Counted from the first letter of the stretch, positions 1-8,538 are shown. The stretch: 55,387 bases of DNA from Oscillospiraceae bacterium (GCA_015067185.1 SVMZ01000019.1:1-55387); one strand, 5' to 3'. A program made the numbers and translations. Notes: generated by a model from the sequence alone, not told the origin.

Positions 1-7
1 GGTCCAT
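1..7 (-). CDS. Start of a leftward gene cut by the window edge
   Basis: Only the ATG and the next codon are inside the window. The start is credible because a perfect AGGAGG (plus-strand CCTCCT at 14-19) sits 6 nt upstream, and a TATACT-like -10 lies at 29-34 (minus strand). The product cannot be named. It runs in the same direction as the isomerase and aminotransferase genes to its right and may belong to the same catabolic cluster. Confidence 0.5.
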
Positions 8-60
8 AGGTTACCTCCTTTCGCTTTCAGTATAGACAATTTTGGTAACAAAGAACACGA

Positions 61-95
61 ACCGATGGTTGAGTGGAGAGAAATCAACCATCGGT
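61..95. repeat. 12-bp-arm inverted repeat upstream of the left-edge gene
   Basis: Perfect arms ACCGATGGTTGA (61-72) and TCAACCATCGGT (84-95) are separated by 11 nt. No T-run follows on either strand, so it does not look like an intrinsic terminator. It lies about 25 nt upstream of the putative -10 of the left-edge gene, where an operator or activator site would be expected. It could also act as an RNA hairpin. Confidence 0.55.
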
Positions 96-176
96 GGGGT
101 GAAAAATGACCGTCAAATTCAAGTTTATCTATCTATATGCGTTATTTTATCGTGTGACAGCTATATATACAAGAAC

Positions 177-204
177 AGTCCCGGCAGAATTACCTGCCGG
201 GACT
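177..204 (-). terminator. Terminator-like hairpin after the isomerase gene
   Basis: Arms AGTCCCGGCAG (177-187) and CTGCCGGGACT (194-204) form a perfect 11-bp stem with a 6-nt loop. Reading leftward, a moderately T-rich stretch (GTTCTTGTATATAT) follows. It lies 64 nt beyond the stop of the leftward isomerase gene. Confidence 0.65.
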
Positions 205-267
205 GAAACTGTTTTACGGACACTCGCCATTACGGCAGCGGGGCTTTTGTTCTCACAATTACTGCAA

Positions 268-1026
268 TTATTTATTGTAGTATGCAAGGGTATCCTTGAT
301 AGACTGAAGGTTATCAGCCATCTCGGGCCAATACTCAAGACCGAAATAACGATCGTAGCCAAGGCTTTCGATGGTTTTGATGATACGCGGATAGTTGGTC
401 TCACCGAACTCCGGCTCATGACGTCCCGGAACACCTGCGCTGTGGAAGTGACCGATGTAGTCAATGTTGTTGGTGATGGAGTTGACGAGGTTGCCTTCCA
501 TCAGCTGCATGTGATAGCAGTCATAGAGCAGCTTAATGTTGGGGCTGTTGACAGCCTTCATGATCTCAAAGCCAACATAAGAGGAATCGAGATAATATCC
601 CTTGTGATCATAGAGAGAGTTGAGAGCTTCGATGATGATGGTAACGCCTTCACGCTCGCAGAGCTCAGAGAGACGTTTGAGGTTCTCGATGAGAACCATC
701 TTCTGGCTGTCAACCTTGCACTCAAGTTCACCGGCAAGACCGATAAAGGTGGTGCATCCCATCTCTTTACCGAGACCAATGGTCTTCTCAACGTTTTTCT
801 TAACGATGTCGTACGGCAGGTTCATGCGCATATCCCACTGATCGGCAACACAGCAACCGGCTACAGCCATACCCAGCTGACCGCAGATCTGTCCGATCTT
901 CTTTGTGTCATAAGAACAGGGATTCCAGAACTCAATGGCATCAACACCGGCCTCTTTTGCCAGAGCGATACGATCATAGAAAGGAACATTCTCAAAAACA
1001 GGCTCAATACAAAGTGAATATTTCAT
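268..1026 (-). CDS. Hydroxypyruvate isomerase-family TIM barrel
   Basis: The 252-residue protein belongs to the sugar phosphate isomerase/epimerase (xylose isomerase-like TIM barrel) superfamily. The pattern IIIEALN, LYDCYHMQLMEGNL, then HSAGVPGRHEP and FGLEYWP closely follows hydroxypyruvate isomerase (Hyi), with the metal-binding Glu, Asp, His and Glu at the expected barrel positions. Such enzymes interconvert hydroxypyruvate and tartronate semialdehyde or epimerise keto-sugars in the cytosol. The start has GGAGG 7 nt upstream. It follows the DegT-type aminotransferase gene in the same direction, but a terminator-like hairpin separates them, so the two may be transcribed separately. Exact substrate is not decidable by eye. 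Confidence 0.85.
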   Translation of the reverse strand: MKYSLCIEPVFENVPFYDRIALAKEAGVDAIEFWNPCSYDTKKIGQICGQLGMAVAGCCVADQWDMRMNLPYDIVKKNVEKTIGLGKEMGCTTFIGLAGELECKVDSQKMVLIENLKRLSELCEREGVTIIIEALNSLYDHKGYYLDSSYVGFEIMKAVNSPNIKLLYDCYHMQLMEGNLVNSITNNIDYIGHFHSAGVPGRHEPEFGETNYPRIIKTIESLGYDRYFGLEYWPEMADNLQSIKDTLAYYNK

Positions 1027-1064
1027 ATCTTTACCTCCATTTTCTTATTAGTTAAAACAAAACC

Positions 1065-1110
1065 CGGGAAAACTCGCACTCTCTCCTATGAGGTTTTACA
1101 AGTTTTCCCG
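1065..1110 (-). terminator. Terminator after the DegT-family gene
   Basis: CGGGAAAACT (1065-1074) pairs with AGTTTTCCCG (1101-1110) over a 26-nt loop. Reading leftward, a GGTTTTGTTTT tail follows. It lies 46 nt past the aminotransferase stop codon. The long loop makes it a weaker than usual call. Confidence 0.5.
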
Positions 1111-1155
1111 TCTGTCACTCAGTGAACAATATTATTGGTTTGCTCTATCTTTCAA

Positions 1156-2442
1156 TTAAGCAAGAACAGCAGCAACCTTGTTGATAGCCTTAGCAACCAT
1201 ATCGCAGTCTTCCAGAGTCATCTGTGCGGGGATATCGATATGAACAACGCGTCCAAGATACTCAAGGGTATTGACGTTCATCATCGGATCGTACTTAACA
1301 GGGCCGGCCTTGGTGTGGAACGGGCACTCGTACGGGCACTTGACATCGGTGGGAGTCTTCTCCTCGATGACGTGCTTCCAGTGAGCATAGATGTGCCAGT
1401 CGGGGATACCAGCGTTGAATACGCCGGCAGCATGGGTAACACCCTCAGCCTTCAGAGCTTCAACAAACGGAGCAACCTTCTCTTTGCTGTCGAGGTAGAA
1501 CATGAGAACGATACCGGTATCGCCTTCTTCGTCGTTTACGGGACGGCATTTGATTCCCGGGGTATCCTTGATCTGGTCAACGATACGCTTAAGGTTACGG
1601 CGCATGTTGGCAAGGAGGTAATCCAGTCTGCCGAGCTGTGCAAGCATAACCGCACCGGTGAGCTCGCTCATACGGAAGTTGGAGCCGCAGAACAGCTCGC
1701 CTTCATAGCGCTGCTCAGCAAAACGGTCGGGTCTCCAGCAAGCTGCGGTATCATGATAGCTCATGCAGCGGTCATAGAGACGCTCGTTGTTGGTCAGGAT
1801 CATGCCGCCTTCACCGGCAGTGATGATCTTATGATACTGGAAGGAGAAGCAGCCGCAGTCACCGAAGGTACCGAGAGCCTTGCCCTTGTAGGTACCGCCG
1901 CAAGCCTGTGCGCAGTCCTCAACAACGATGAGGTTGTATTTCTTTGCGATAGCCATGATGGCATCCATATCGCAGGGTACGCCGCGCATATGTACAGCTA
2001 CGATACCCTTGGTTGCCGGGGTGATCTTCTTCTCAACATCAGCGGGATCCAGAGTAAGAGTCTCGTTAACTTCTGCGATAACGGGGATACCCTTTGCTGC
2101 AACAATGGCTGCACAGGATGCGAAGAAGGTGTAACCGGGAACGATAACCTCATCGCCAGGGCCGATGCCGCATGCTACGAGAGAAGAAATAAGTGCGCCG
2201 GTGCAGGAGCTGGTAGCAAGAGCGTATTTTGCGCCCATGCGTGCAGCAAACTTCTGCTCAAACGCTTTAACTTTAGATTCACAATTTGACGGACCATAAT
2301 AACGGAAAAGGTATTTGTTGTCGAGAACTTCCAATATTTCTTTCTTTTCGGCATCACCGATCTCAAGACCGCCCGGATACATCGGGAAATCTTCTGTTGT
2401 TTTGGCTTTGGGGCCACCATAAATAGCAAGCTGTTCCTGCAT
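1156..2442 (-). CDS. DegT/DnrJ/EryC1/StrS-family aminotransferase
   Basis: The 428-residue protein is a PLP-dependent aspartate aminotransferase-fold enzyme of the DegT/DnrJ/EryC1/StrS family. The family signature SFQYHKIITAGEGG places the PLP lysine at K205, and EDCAQA (about 175-180) is the cofactor-contacting Asp motif. Members aminate keto-sugars or keto-cyclitols such as scyllo-inosose, and some act as dehydratases. It has its own promoter (TTGACT, 16 nt, TATAAT at 2518-2491) and an AGGAGG site, and it diverges from a LacI regulator, which probably controls it. A catabolic or interconverting role on an aminosugar or cyclitol is an inference from the sugar-isomerase neighbours; cell-surface sugar synthesis is the alternative. 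Confidence 0.85.
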   Translation of the reverse strand: MQEQLAIYGGPKAKTTEDFPMYPGGLEIGDAEKKEILEVLDNKYLFRYYGPSNCESKVKAFEQKFAARMGAKYALATSSCTGALISSLVACGIGPGDEVIVPGYTFFASCAAIVAAKGIPVIAEVNETLTLDPADVEKKITPATKGIVAVHMRGVPCDMDAIMAIAKKYNLIVVEDCAQACGGTYKGKALGTFGDCGCFSFQYHKIITAGEGGMILTNNERLYDRCMSYHDTAACWRPDRFAEQRYEGELFCGSNFRMSELTGAVMLAQLGRLDYLLANMRRNLKRIVDQIKDTPGIKCRPVNDEEGDTGIVLMFYLDSKEKVAPFVEALKAEGVTHAAGVFNAGIPDWHIYAHWKHVIEEKTPTDVKCPYECPFHTKAGPVKYDPMMNVNTLEYLGRVVHIDIPAQMTLEDCDMVAKAINKVAAVLA

Positions 2443-2490
2443 TGTAATGTTCCTCCTAATAAAATACTAAGGTTTGTACCTACAATTTAT

Positions 2491-2518
2491 ATTATACACA
2501 CCATTTGCAAAAAGTCAA
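2491..2518 (-). promoter_or_regulatory. Sigma-A promoter of the DegT-family gene
   Basis: On the minus strand the -35 TTGACT (2513-2518) and -10 TATAAT (2491-2496) are separated by 16 nt, near consensus. The -10 lies about 50 nt upstream of the ATG at 2442. Confidence 0.8.
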
Positions 2519-2527
2519 GTATTTTCC

Positions 2528-2539
2528 TAAAACGTTTTA
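2528..2539. promoter_or_regulatory. LacI-type operator candidate
   Basis: TAAAACGTTTTA is a perfect 12-bp palindrome with a central CG, the usual architecture of LacI/GalR-family operators. It lies 9 bp upstream of the -35 of the divergent aminotransferase promoter and 28 bp upstream of the regulator's own -35, so the neighbouring LacI protein could control both. Confidence 0.6.
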
Positions 2540-2567
2540 ACAGTTTAACAAAATAATTTTTTAGTAA

Positions 2568-2596
2568 TTTACTCAAATATTATTTTGTGGTATAAT
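2568..2596 (+). promoter_or_regulatory. Promoter of the LacI-family regulator gene
   Basis: TTTACT (2568-2573), 17 nt, TATAAT (2591-2596). The -10 is perfect and the -35 matches 4 of 6. About 120 nt of leader separates it from the start codon; no obvious structure was seen there. Confidence 0.6.
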
Positions 2597-2716
2597 ATTC
2601 TAAACCCAAATAATCACACGCATAGGTTCGCACTAAAATCACTTTATGATATTTAGTATCCATAGCGACCACCCAGGCATTCTCACAGAATGGATCTTTG
2701 TAAAAGGAGTTTTTTT

Positions 2717-3742
2717 ATGTCACGCCTGACCATTAAAGATGTTGCCAAACTGGCCGGAGTTTCCCCCAGTGCCGTTTCTCTGGCAATTAACGGCCGCCCC
2801 GGTATATCCGATGCTACCCGAAAACTGATTTTGGATTGTGTGGAGCAGACAGGCTTTGTCCCAAGCCAGAATTCCCGCTCCCTCGTCATGAAACGCACCA
2901 AAAACATTGCTCTTCTCTGGAGCACAGATTTCCAACCGTTGGAGCATCTCTTCTTTTCTGATTTGACAAGACGACTTCTCAGCTGCTGCACCAATGCCAG
3001 TTACAACCTTGTTTTCACCTCCTGCGATTTCAACAGCTCCTCCCTTCTGCTGCCAGAAATCATCCGCTCCCGTGGCGTTGACGGTGTTGTCGCGTTCGGC
3101 CGTGTTCCCAACGGGATTGCCTATGCCGTCCATCAGCTGGAACTACCGCTCCTTATTCTCGACAGCCATACTGTTGTAGAAAACTCCTTCTGCCTTTGCG
3201 TGGATTATTATAATGCAGCGCGCCTCGCCGTTGAACACCTGATTTCTCTCGGACACAAAAACATTGCCTATATTGGCGGCAGCCTTTCCCAGCCCGGTTT
3301 CAGCCACAAAACCTTTGAAGGATACCGCAGCGCCATGCAGGATCACGGCCTGGAAGCGCCTTTCTCCTGGATTCAAACCTGTGCCAGTGAGTTGGATGAT
3401 AAATCTGCCGAAGAGCAGATGAAGCTGATTCTCAATTCCGGACGTATGCCCACAGCTGTTTTCTGCGCTGCAGATGTCTATGCCATCGGTGCAATCCGCG
3501 GCATCCGCAACACCGGACTCACCGTTCCCGGTGATATTTCTGTCATCGGTATTGATGATATTATTCTTGATAATTTCATCGATCCTCCCCTCACCACTGT
3601 AAGTATCACAGATAAACATCTCGCCGAAACCGGTTGTAAAATGCTCTTTGAAGCCATCGACAGCGGCGATCATACAGGGCAGGTTGTCCTCTATGATAAC
3701 TTCACTCTCGTTGAACGTAAATCCTGCTCCTCTCCCAAATAA
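2717..3742 (+). CDS. LacI/GalR-family transcriptional regulator
   Basis: About 341 residues. The N-terminal helix-turn-helix reads TIKDVAKLAGVSPSAVSLAING, classic for the family, followed by the hinge helix region and a periplasmic-binding-protein-like effector domain ending with DIILDNFIDPPLTTVSI. The start at 2717 is preferred over an upstream in-frame ATG at 2690 because AAAGGAG (2702-2708) is correctly placed for it. It diverges from the DegT-family gene across a 274-bp region holding two promoters and a CG-centred palindrome. It most likely represses or activates the adjacent sugar genes; the effector is unknown. Confidence 0.9.
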   Translation: MSRLTIKDVAKLAGVSPSAVSLAINGRPGISDATRKLILDCVEQTGFVPSQNSRSLVMKRTKNIALLWSTDFQPLEHLFFSDLTRRLLSCCTNASYNLVFTSCDFNSSSLLLPEIIRSRGVDGVVAFGRVPNGIAYAVHQLELPLLILDSHTVVENSFCLCVDYYNAARLAVEHLISLGHKNIAYIGGSLSQPGFSHKTFEGYRSAMQDHGLEAPFSWIQTCASELDDKSAEEQMKLILNSGRMPTAVFCAADVYAIGAIRGIRNTGLTVPGDISVIGIDDIILDNFIDPPLTTVSITDKHLAETGCKMLFEAIDSGDHTGQVVLYDNFTLVERKSCSSPK

Positions 3743-3745
3743 CAA

Positions 3746-3777
3746 ACAAGCCGAAGCATTGCTTCGGCTTGTTTTTC
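3746..3777 (+). terminator. Strong intrinsic terminator after the LacI gene
   Basis: ACAAGCCGAAGC (3746-3757) and GCTTCGGCTTGT (3761-3772) form a perfect 12-bp stem with a 3-nt loop and a T5 tail. It separates two convergent genes and may work in both directions. Confidence 0.9.
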
Positions 3778-3793
3778 GCTGTATTTCCATCTT

Positions 3794-4246
3794 TTACTTT
3801 TTACTTGACAACCTGATCATAGCTATAAAATATCTTACCAAATCGACACCGATCAGAATAAAAGATATTATGATCATCCATGTAATGGTTTTGGTGTAGA
3901 GATCCGCAGTGATCGTCTCTTTAAAAAAGGCAGGAGCTCCGATAAAGGGATATACAAAGGGAATGACAAACATTACAATATAACTCAGCCTTGATATGAT
4001 GCAGGGACCAATGCTGTCAAAAATATACAGCAGCACTGTGGTAAACAAAACCCCAAACCAATAGAGCAGAAGCACATATACATCTTCTCCCAATCCCTCT
4101 CCCCACGGGAATATATCTACGCCTTCCTTCATCTTCTTCAAAAGAATTCCCAGAGAAAATATCTGAACTGCCAAAAACATCCAGAAGAACACCTGCAGTG
4201 TTCCTTCCAGAATCTTCTTTCCCATTTCAGAAGCGCTCTTTTGCAT
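3794..4246 (-). CDS. Hypothetical four-helix membrane protein
   Basis: I do not recognise this 150-residue protein. It has four hydrophobic segments (roughly 15-35, 57-76, 85-103 and 121-142) and a basic C-terminus (RLSSKK), consistent with a small integral membrane protein. No good Shine-Dalgarno site precedes the ATG at 4246; an internal Met at 4225 is a possible alternative start. It sits alone between the convergent LacI gene and a divergent isomerase gene. Confidence 0.6.
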   Translation of the reverse strand: MQKSASEMGKKILEGTLQVFFWMFLAVQIFSLGILLKKMKEGVDIFPWGEGLGEDVYVLLLYWFGVLFTTVLLYIFDSIGPCIISRLSYIVMFVIPFVYPFIGAPAFFKETITADLYTKTITWMIIISFILIGVDLVRYFIAMIRLSSKK

Positions 4247-4435
4247 TATTCAAACCCATGCCTTTCTGCCGTTTTTTGCGGCGGAATTTGCTTTCACCGT
4301 CCGCAGCCGCCCGTTATCCGGTCTGCCTGACACAACGTTACTTCTATTTTACAACATTTTGAGCCAAAATAAAATACCCTTTATTACATATTGTGCAAAT
4401 TTATTGATACAAATAAAACTTCTCATATTGCTATA

Positions 4436-4464
4436 TTGACATTGCACAAAACTTATAATAAAAT
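4436..4464 (+). promoter_or_regulatory. Promoter of the second isomerase gene
   Basis: TTGACA (4436-4441), 17 nt, TAAAAT (4459-4464), about 38 nt upstream of the ATG at 4502. A TATAAT at 4454-4459 overlaps it but would give only a 12-nt spacer from this -35. Confidence 0.65.
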
Positions 4465-4501
4465 ATATTATAACAATAATCCACATACAGGAGGTTATTT
4501 T

Positions 4502-5308
4502 ATGGGACTTTTTAACATCGGCGTTATCCTCGATTCCTTCAATACAGACATCCGCACAGCTGTTCTCAAGGCAAAAGATATTGGCGCAGACGGTTTCCAG
4601 GTATACACAACCTACGGAGCCATGTCTCCCGAAGAGATGACTGCTGAAAAACGCCGTGAATTCCTTGATTACATCAAATCCAACGGTCTGGTTGTTTCTG
4701 CTCTCTGCGGCGACCTCGGCGGCCACGGCTTTATGCTTCCCGAAGAAAACAAGTGGAAGGTAGAAAAATCCAAGCGCATCCTCGACATGGCCAAAGATCT
4801 GGAGACCAACATTGTTACAACCCACATTGGTGTCATCCCCACTGATAAAAACGCACCGGAATACGAAGCTATGTGGAAAGCCTGCAAAGAGCTTGCCGAC
4901 TACGGCGACAGCATCGATGCTTATTTTGCAGTTGAAACTGGTCCGGAACCCGCAACCGTTCTCCGTGAGTTCCTTGACAGCCTCGGTGCCAAAGGCGTAC
5001 GCGTAAACCTCGACCCCGCCAACCTGGTTATGTGCTCCGATGACGATCCCGTTAAGGCTGTTTATGAGCTTCGCGATTACATCGTTCACACCCATGCCAA
5101 AGACGGACGTATGCTCCACGGTGAAGAAGCTCCCTATATTGAGCTTCCCCTCGGCCAGGGCGATGTTCCCTTCGATGCTTATCTTGCAGCACTTAAAGAT
5201 ATCGGTTACCGCGGCTTCCTCACCATCGAGCGCGAGTGCGGTGATGATCCCGCAAAGGATATCTCCATGGCTGCCGACTTCCTGCGCGAAAAGATGGCCA
5301 GACTTTAA
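4502..5308 (+). CDS. Sugar phosphate isomerase/epimerase (TIM barrel)
   Basis: 268 residues of the AP-endonuclease-2/xylose isomerase-like barrel superfamily. The metal-site pattern is visible in order: AVETGPE, NLDPAN, HTHAKD and IERECG. Members epimerise or isomerise sugars, inosose derivatives or keto acids in the cytosol. The start is fixed by AGGAGG at 4489-4494, 8 nt before the ATG, ruling out an upstream in-frame ATG at 4391. It is transcribed alone, with its own promoter and a strong terminator. It differs clearly from the Hyi-like barrel at 268-1026, so this is not a recent duplication. Substrate unknown. Confidence 0.85.
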   Translation: MGLFNIGVILDSFNTDIRTAVLKAKDIGADGFQVYTTYGAMSPEEMTAEKRREFLDYIKSNGLVVSALCGDLGGHGFMLPEENKWKVEKSKRILDMAKDLETNIVTTHIGVIPTDKNAPEYEAMWKACKELADYGDSIDAYFAVETGPEPATVLREFLDSLGAKGVRVNLDPANLVMCSDDDPVKAVYELRDYIVHTHAKDGRMLHGEEAPYIELPLGQGDVPFDAYLAALKDIGYRGFLTIERECGDDPAKDISMAADFLREKMARL

Positions 5309-5337
5309 GTTTTGCTGGTTAACCCGGACAATACTCT

Positions 5338-5369
5338 TCTCCCGCACCCAAAAGTGCGGGAGATTTTTT
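5338..5369 (+). terminator. Intrinsic terminator after the isomerase gene
   Basis: TCTCCCGCAC (5338-5347) and GTGCGGGAGA (5354-5363) make a perfect 10-bp GC-rich stem with a 6-nt loop, followed by TTTTTT. Confidence 0.92.
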
Positions 5370-5513
5370 GTGCTCATCAATATTCCGGCTGCAAGCATGC
5401 TTTCTTCTCACTATCTATTATAAACCTCTGTCGCTGTTTTTTTCTTTTTTCTCATCACAAAAATTTGTCAAACAACCATAAATATGTTAAAATAATAAAA
5501 AACAGGAGGCAGT

Positions 5514-6425
5514 ATGGAACGATATCGAACTTTAAACAGCTATCTGAAAAAACGTTTCGGTAAAAAAATATACAAACTCGCCGTTGATGTTGGTTTCACC
5601 TGCCCTAACCGTGACGGAACCGCAGGGGTTGGCGGCTGCATATTTTGCTCTGCGGCCGGCTCCGGAGACTTTGCCGAAAGCGGAGAAGATATTCACCAAC
5701 AACTCACCGCAGCCAAAGCGCGTGTCCGTGCCAAAGTGCCTGATGACTGCGGCTATATCTGTTATTTCCAGTCCTTCACCAATACCTATGCCCCTGTTGA
5801 TCGGCTGCGCGAGCTTTTTTTTGCCGCCATCGAAGAACCTGATATTACAGCTCTCTCTATTGCCACCAGGCCCGACTGCATCTCCCCGGAAAACACCGCC
5901 CTGCTGCAGGAGCTCAACCACATTAAACCGGTGTTTGTTGAGCTCGGCTTGCAAACTTCCAATGAAGATACTGCACTACTGATTAACCGCTGTTATCCAA
6001 ACTCTGTTTTCACTGCTGCGGTGAACCGGCTGCGTGCCGCCGGCATTGAGGTGATCGTCCATGTCATTCTCGGTCTGCCGGGAGAAACCGAAGAAGATGT
6101 TTTGAATACAATCCAATTCATCTCCTCCCATGATATTCAGGGAATCAAACTGCAGCTGCTTCATGTGCTGAAAGGAACCCGTCTTGCACAGATGGATTAT
6201 ACACCACTGACACAGGAGGAATATTTCGATCTCCTCGGAAAATGTCTGGAGCATCTTCCTCCCGATATGGTCATCCACCGTCTGACGGGAGACGGCGATA
6301 AGCGCATTCTCCTTGCCCCGCTCTGGAGTGCCGATAAACACCGTGTACTCAACGGGCTGAACCGTTATCTTGAGGACCACGATATCATTCAGGGAAAACA
6401 TTTTATTCCTACTTCCCTACCCTAA
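5514..6425 (+). CDS. YhcC-type radical SAM protein
   Basis: 303 residues of the TIGR01212/YhcC (YtqA) radical SAM family. The N-terminal motif DVGFTCPNRDG...GGCIFC carries C30, C42 and C45 as the predicted [4Fe-4S] ligands, a spacing typical of this family rather than plain CxxxCxxC. SFTNTYAP and the LGLPGE segment are further family landmarks. The family is widespread, but I know of no settled reaction. A GGAGG lies 6 nt before the ATG. The gene is monocistronic, with a hairpin terminator overlapping its stop codon. Confidence 0.9.
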   Translation: MERYRTLNSYLKKRFGKKIYKLAVDVGFTCPNRDGTAGVGGCIFCSAAGSGDFAESGEDIHQQLTAAKARVRAKVPDDCGYICYFQSFTNTYAPVDRLRELFFAAIEEPDITALSIATRPDCISPENTALLQELNHIKPVFVELGLQTSNEDTALLINRCYPNSVFTAAVNRLRAAGIEVIVHVILGLPGETEEDVLNTIQFISSHDIQGIKLQLLHVLKGTRLAQMDYTPLTQEEYFDLLGKCLEHLPPDMVIHRLTGDGDKRILLAPLWSADKHRVLNGLNRYLEDHDIIQGKHFIPTSLP

Positions 6426-6453
6426 AAAATCACCCGTTGAATGGGTGATTTTT
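6425..6453. terminator. Bidirectional terminator between convergent genes
   Basis: AAAAATCACCC (6425-6435) pairs with GGGTGATTTTT (6443-6453) over a 7-nt loop. A-run before and T-run after make it usable from both sides: the radical SAM gene from the left and the AraC gene from the right. Confidence 0.85.
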
Positions 6454-6508
6454 CATCTGCGGATATTCCGTCTTTTCTCTACAACGAACCCGTCGTTTTC
6501 AATACTCC

Positions 6509-7267
6509 TTATTTTCCGGATAAACCGGAGGAATTTTTGAGTGCCCTTTTATAAGCTTTATAAAATCCACTATAGGATGAGTACCCAACCAACTCACTGA
6601 TTTTGGCAAGGGGCAGTTTTGTGGTTTGCGTCAGCACAACAGCAGCATCCATTCTTCTTTTTGCCAATTCACCGCTAAACGTGTTACCCGTAATTTTTTT
6701 CACTACCCGCTCAGTTTGTTTATTACTTAGCATCAGCTCCCTGGAAAGATCATTAAGCGTAACATTTGAATTGTATCTTCCGGTAAAAAAATCATCTATA
6801 ATCAGTTCTCGATTTGTGATCGGGCTCAACGCTTTTTTCGCTTCTTCACCAAAAAAATCCGAACAAATATAAGAAAGTAACGGCTTTAATTTGCCATCTT
6901 TGCCTTTGAGAACATATTCTTCTATCTCTTTACAAAGCAATGAAAAAACAACTTGCGGAAATGTGATCTTGCTAACTGTTTGAGAATGGTTTTCACAATC
7001 TATAAAAAAGGTCATCCGTTTGGAAGCCTTCTCAAAAGATTGGTATGTATGGAGCATGCTGGCAGGTACATACAGCACATCTCCCTCTTTTAGGGCGATT
7101 TCACCTTTATTGCATTTTAAAACTGCTGTTCCGCTTAAAAGAATATGTATTTCATCCATAGGGTGTTTATGTAATGGAAATGCCATATCTTTGTGATTAA
7201 AAAATCCTGTCTGCATATAAACACTTGCTTTGGAACCGTTGATATCTATAACAAACTCTGTATTCAT
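6509..7267 (-). CDS. AraC-family regulator with cupin sensor
   Basis: 252 residues. The N-terminal half is a cupin-type ligand domain (FPLHKHPMDEIHILLSGTAVL, then EGDVLYVPASMLH), and the C-terminal half is an AraC double helix-turn-helix with VTLNDLSRELMLSNKQTERV and LPLAKISELVGYSSYSGFYKAYK. The start at 7267 has AAGGAA about 8 nt upstream and begins the cupin domain; a longer in-frame Met at 7330 lacks a ribosome site. It diverges from the sialidase-like gene at 7405 and probably regulates it in response to a sugar. Confidence 0.88.
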   Translation of the reverse strand: MNTEFVIDINGSKASVYMQTGFFNHKDMAFPLHKHPMDEIHILLSGTAVLKCNKGEIALKEGDVLYVPASMLHTYQSFEKASKRMTFFIDCENHSQTVSKITFPQVVFSLLCKEIEEYVLKGKDGKLKPLLSYICSDFFGEEAKKALSPITNRELIIDDFFTGRYNSNVTLNDLSRELMLSNKQTERVVKKITGNTFSGELAKRRMDAAVVLTQTTKLPLAKISELVGYSSYSGFYKAYKRALKNSSGLSGK

Positions 7268-7404
7268 AATACATTTCCTTAAAAGACATTTTAAACTTGA
7301 AAGGTCTGTTGAGTATATAGACAACCCCATTTATATATAGTATCATATATCCTATAATTATAACAAAACACAGCTGTTTGTCAAATCCAAGAGAGGTGTC
7401 TATT

Positions 7405-8466
7405 ATGTCAATATACAACGTATGGAAACGCGAGATACCTTTTCCCGAAATTTCCACGTTGAAAAAAATAACATCAGAACACATCACTATCAAACCATTT
7501 GAACCCGAAGCGGATAGTTATATTTTTTTGCACGGTGTAGCTATCGTAAAGTTTAAGGGAAAAATGTACTGTGCATGGGCCCATAATAAGGTTCAGGAAA
7601 ATTCGGATAACGAAGAAGTTAATTATGCCGTGAGTGATGACAACGGCAAAACCTGGTCTAAATGCATCATAGGTAATCTGAACCCCGAAACAGGGGTTGC
7701 CGCAAGCCACGGTGCTTTTTTGGTTCACAAAGAAAAACTTTATTTTTTTGCTCCGCAGTTTAAGGGAATTCTTGGTGCGGAAATGCTGAAAATGAGCGCC
7801 TATGTTTTTGATGAAGAGAACGAGCATTTTCGTTACATGGGTGTCGCATTAAATGAACGCTTCTGGCCGATGTGCGAGCCTGTACTTTTAGAAAACGGGA
7901 ATTATATTATGGCAGGGGTATACGTTGCTTCTGATTATATGTCTCCCGATAACGCAGCCGCCGTTGCAATAAGCCATGGCTCAGATATTCTGCATTGGGA
8001 TATGATTAAGATTGAACACTCGGAAGCTGTAAGAGTATGGGGTGAGTGCACTATTACGGTGGATGGAAGTTGTTGTAAAATGTATTGCCGCGAACATTCC
8101 GGAAAACATAAGGCTTTGTATTCCGAAAGTTTCGATTTTGGCCATACCTGGAGCGAAATGGATTTAAGCGATCTACCCATGATCGACAGTAAACCCTATG
8201 CCGGTACACTTTCAGACGGCAGAAATTATCTTATATGCAGTTGTGCTAAAGATATTCAAAAACGCGATCCGCTGACAATTGCTCTTACAGAAAAGTGTGA
8301 GGATAAATTCAGCAAAATATTTATTATTGACGAAGGAAAGATATTATCATACCCGTATGCCATTGAATCGGGTAATAAACTTTATGTGGCGTATTCTTCT
8401 TCAACAGAAGGCTACAACCGGAATAGCGCTGAACTCGCCATTATTGATATTGCAGACTTGATATAA
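7405..8466 (+). CDS. Sialidase-superfamily (BNR/Asp-box) protein
   Basis: 353 residues predicted to fold as a sialidase-like beta-propeller. Two Asp-boxes are visible: SDDNGKTW (77-84) and SFDFGHTW (242-249). No signal peptide or membrane anchor is seen, so it should be cytoplasmic, acting on imported glycans or as a glycan-processing lyase or hydrolase. The start is set by GAGAGGTG upstream of the ATG at 7405. A perfect TATAAT lies at 7353-7358 without a good -35, as expected for an AraC-activated promoter. Whether it is a true sialidase is unresolved because I could not assign the catalytic Arg triad. Confidence 0.75.
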   Translation: MSIYNVWKREIPFPEISTLKKITSEHITIKPFEPEADSYIFLHGVAIVKFKGKMYCAWAHNKVQENSDNEEVNYAVSDDNGKTWSKCIIGNLNPETGVAASHGAFLVHKEKLYFFAPQFKGILGAEMLKMSAYVFDEENEHFRYMGVALNERFWPMCEPVLLENGNYIMAGVYVASDYMSPDNAAAVAISHGSDILHWDMIKIEHSEAVRVWGECTITVDGSCCKMYCREHSGKHKALYSESFDFGHTWSEMDLSDLPMIDSKPYAGTLSDGRNYLICSCAKDIQKRDPLTIALTEKCEDKFSKIFIIDEGKILSYPYAIESGNKLYVAYSSSTEGYNRNSAELAIIDIADLI

Positions 8467-8538
8467 CGAGAAAATAAATAAAAACCAATACAAACTATCG
8501 TTACAATCCTTTCAGAACACTCATTTCTCTCAAGACAA

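Noticed and set aside
4454..4459. Perfect TATAAT upstream of the second isomerase gene
   Set aside because: It is only 12 nt from the TTGACA at 4436-4441; the overlapping TAAAAT at 4459 gives the normal 17-nt spacing.
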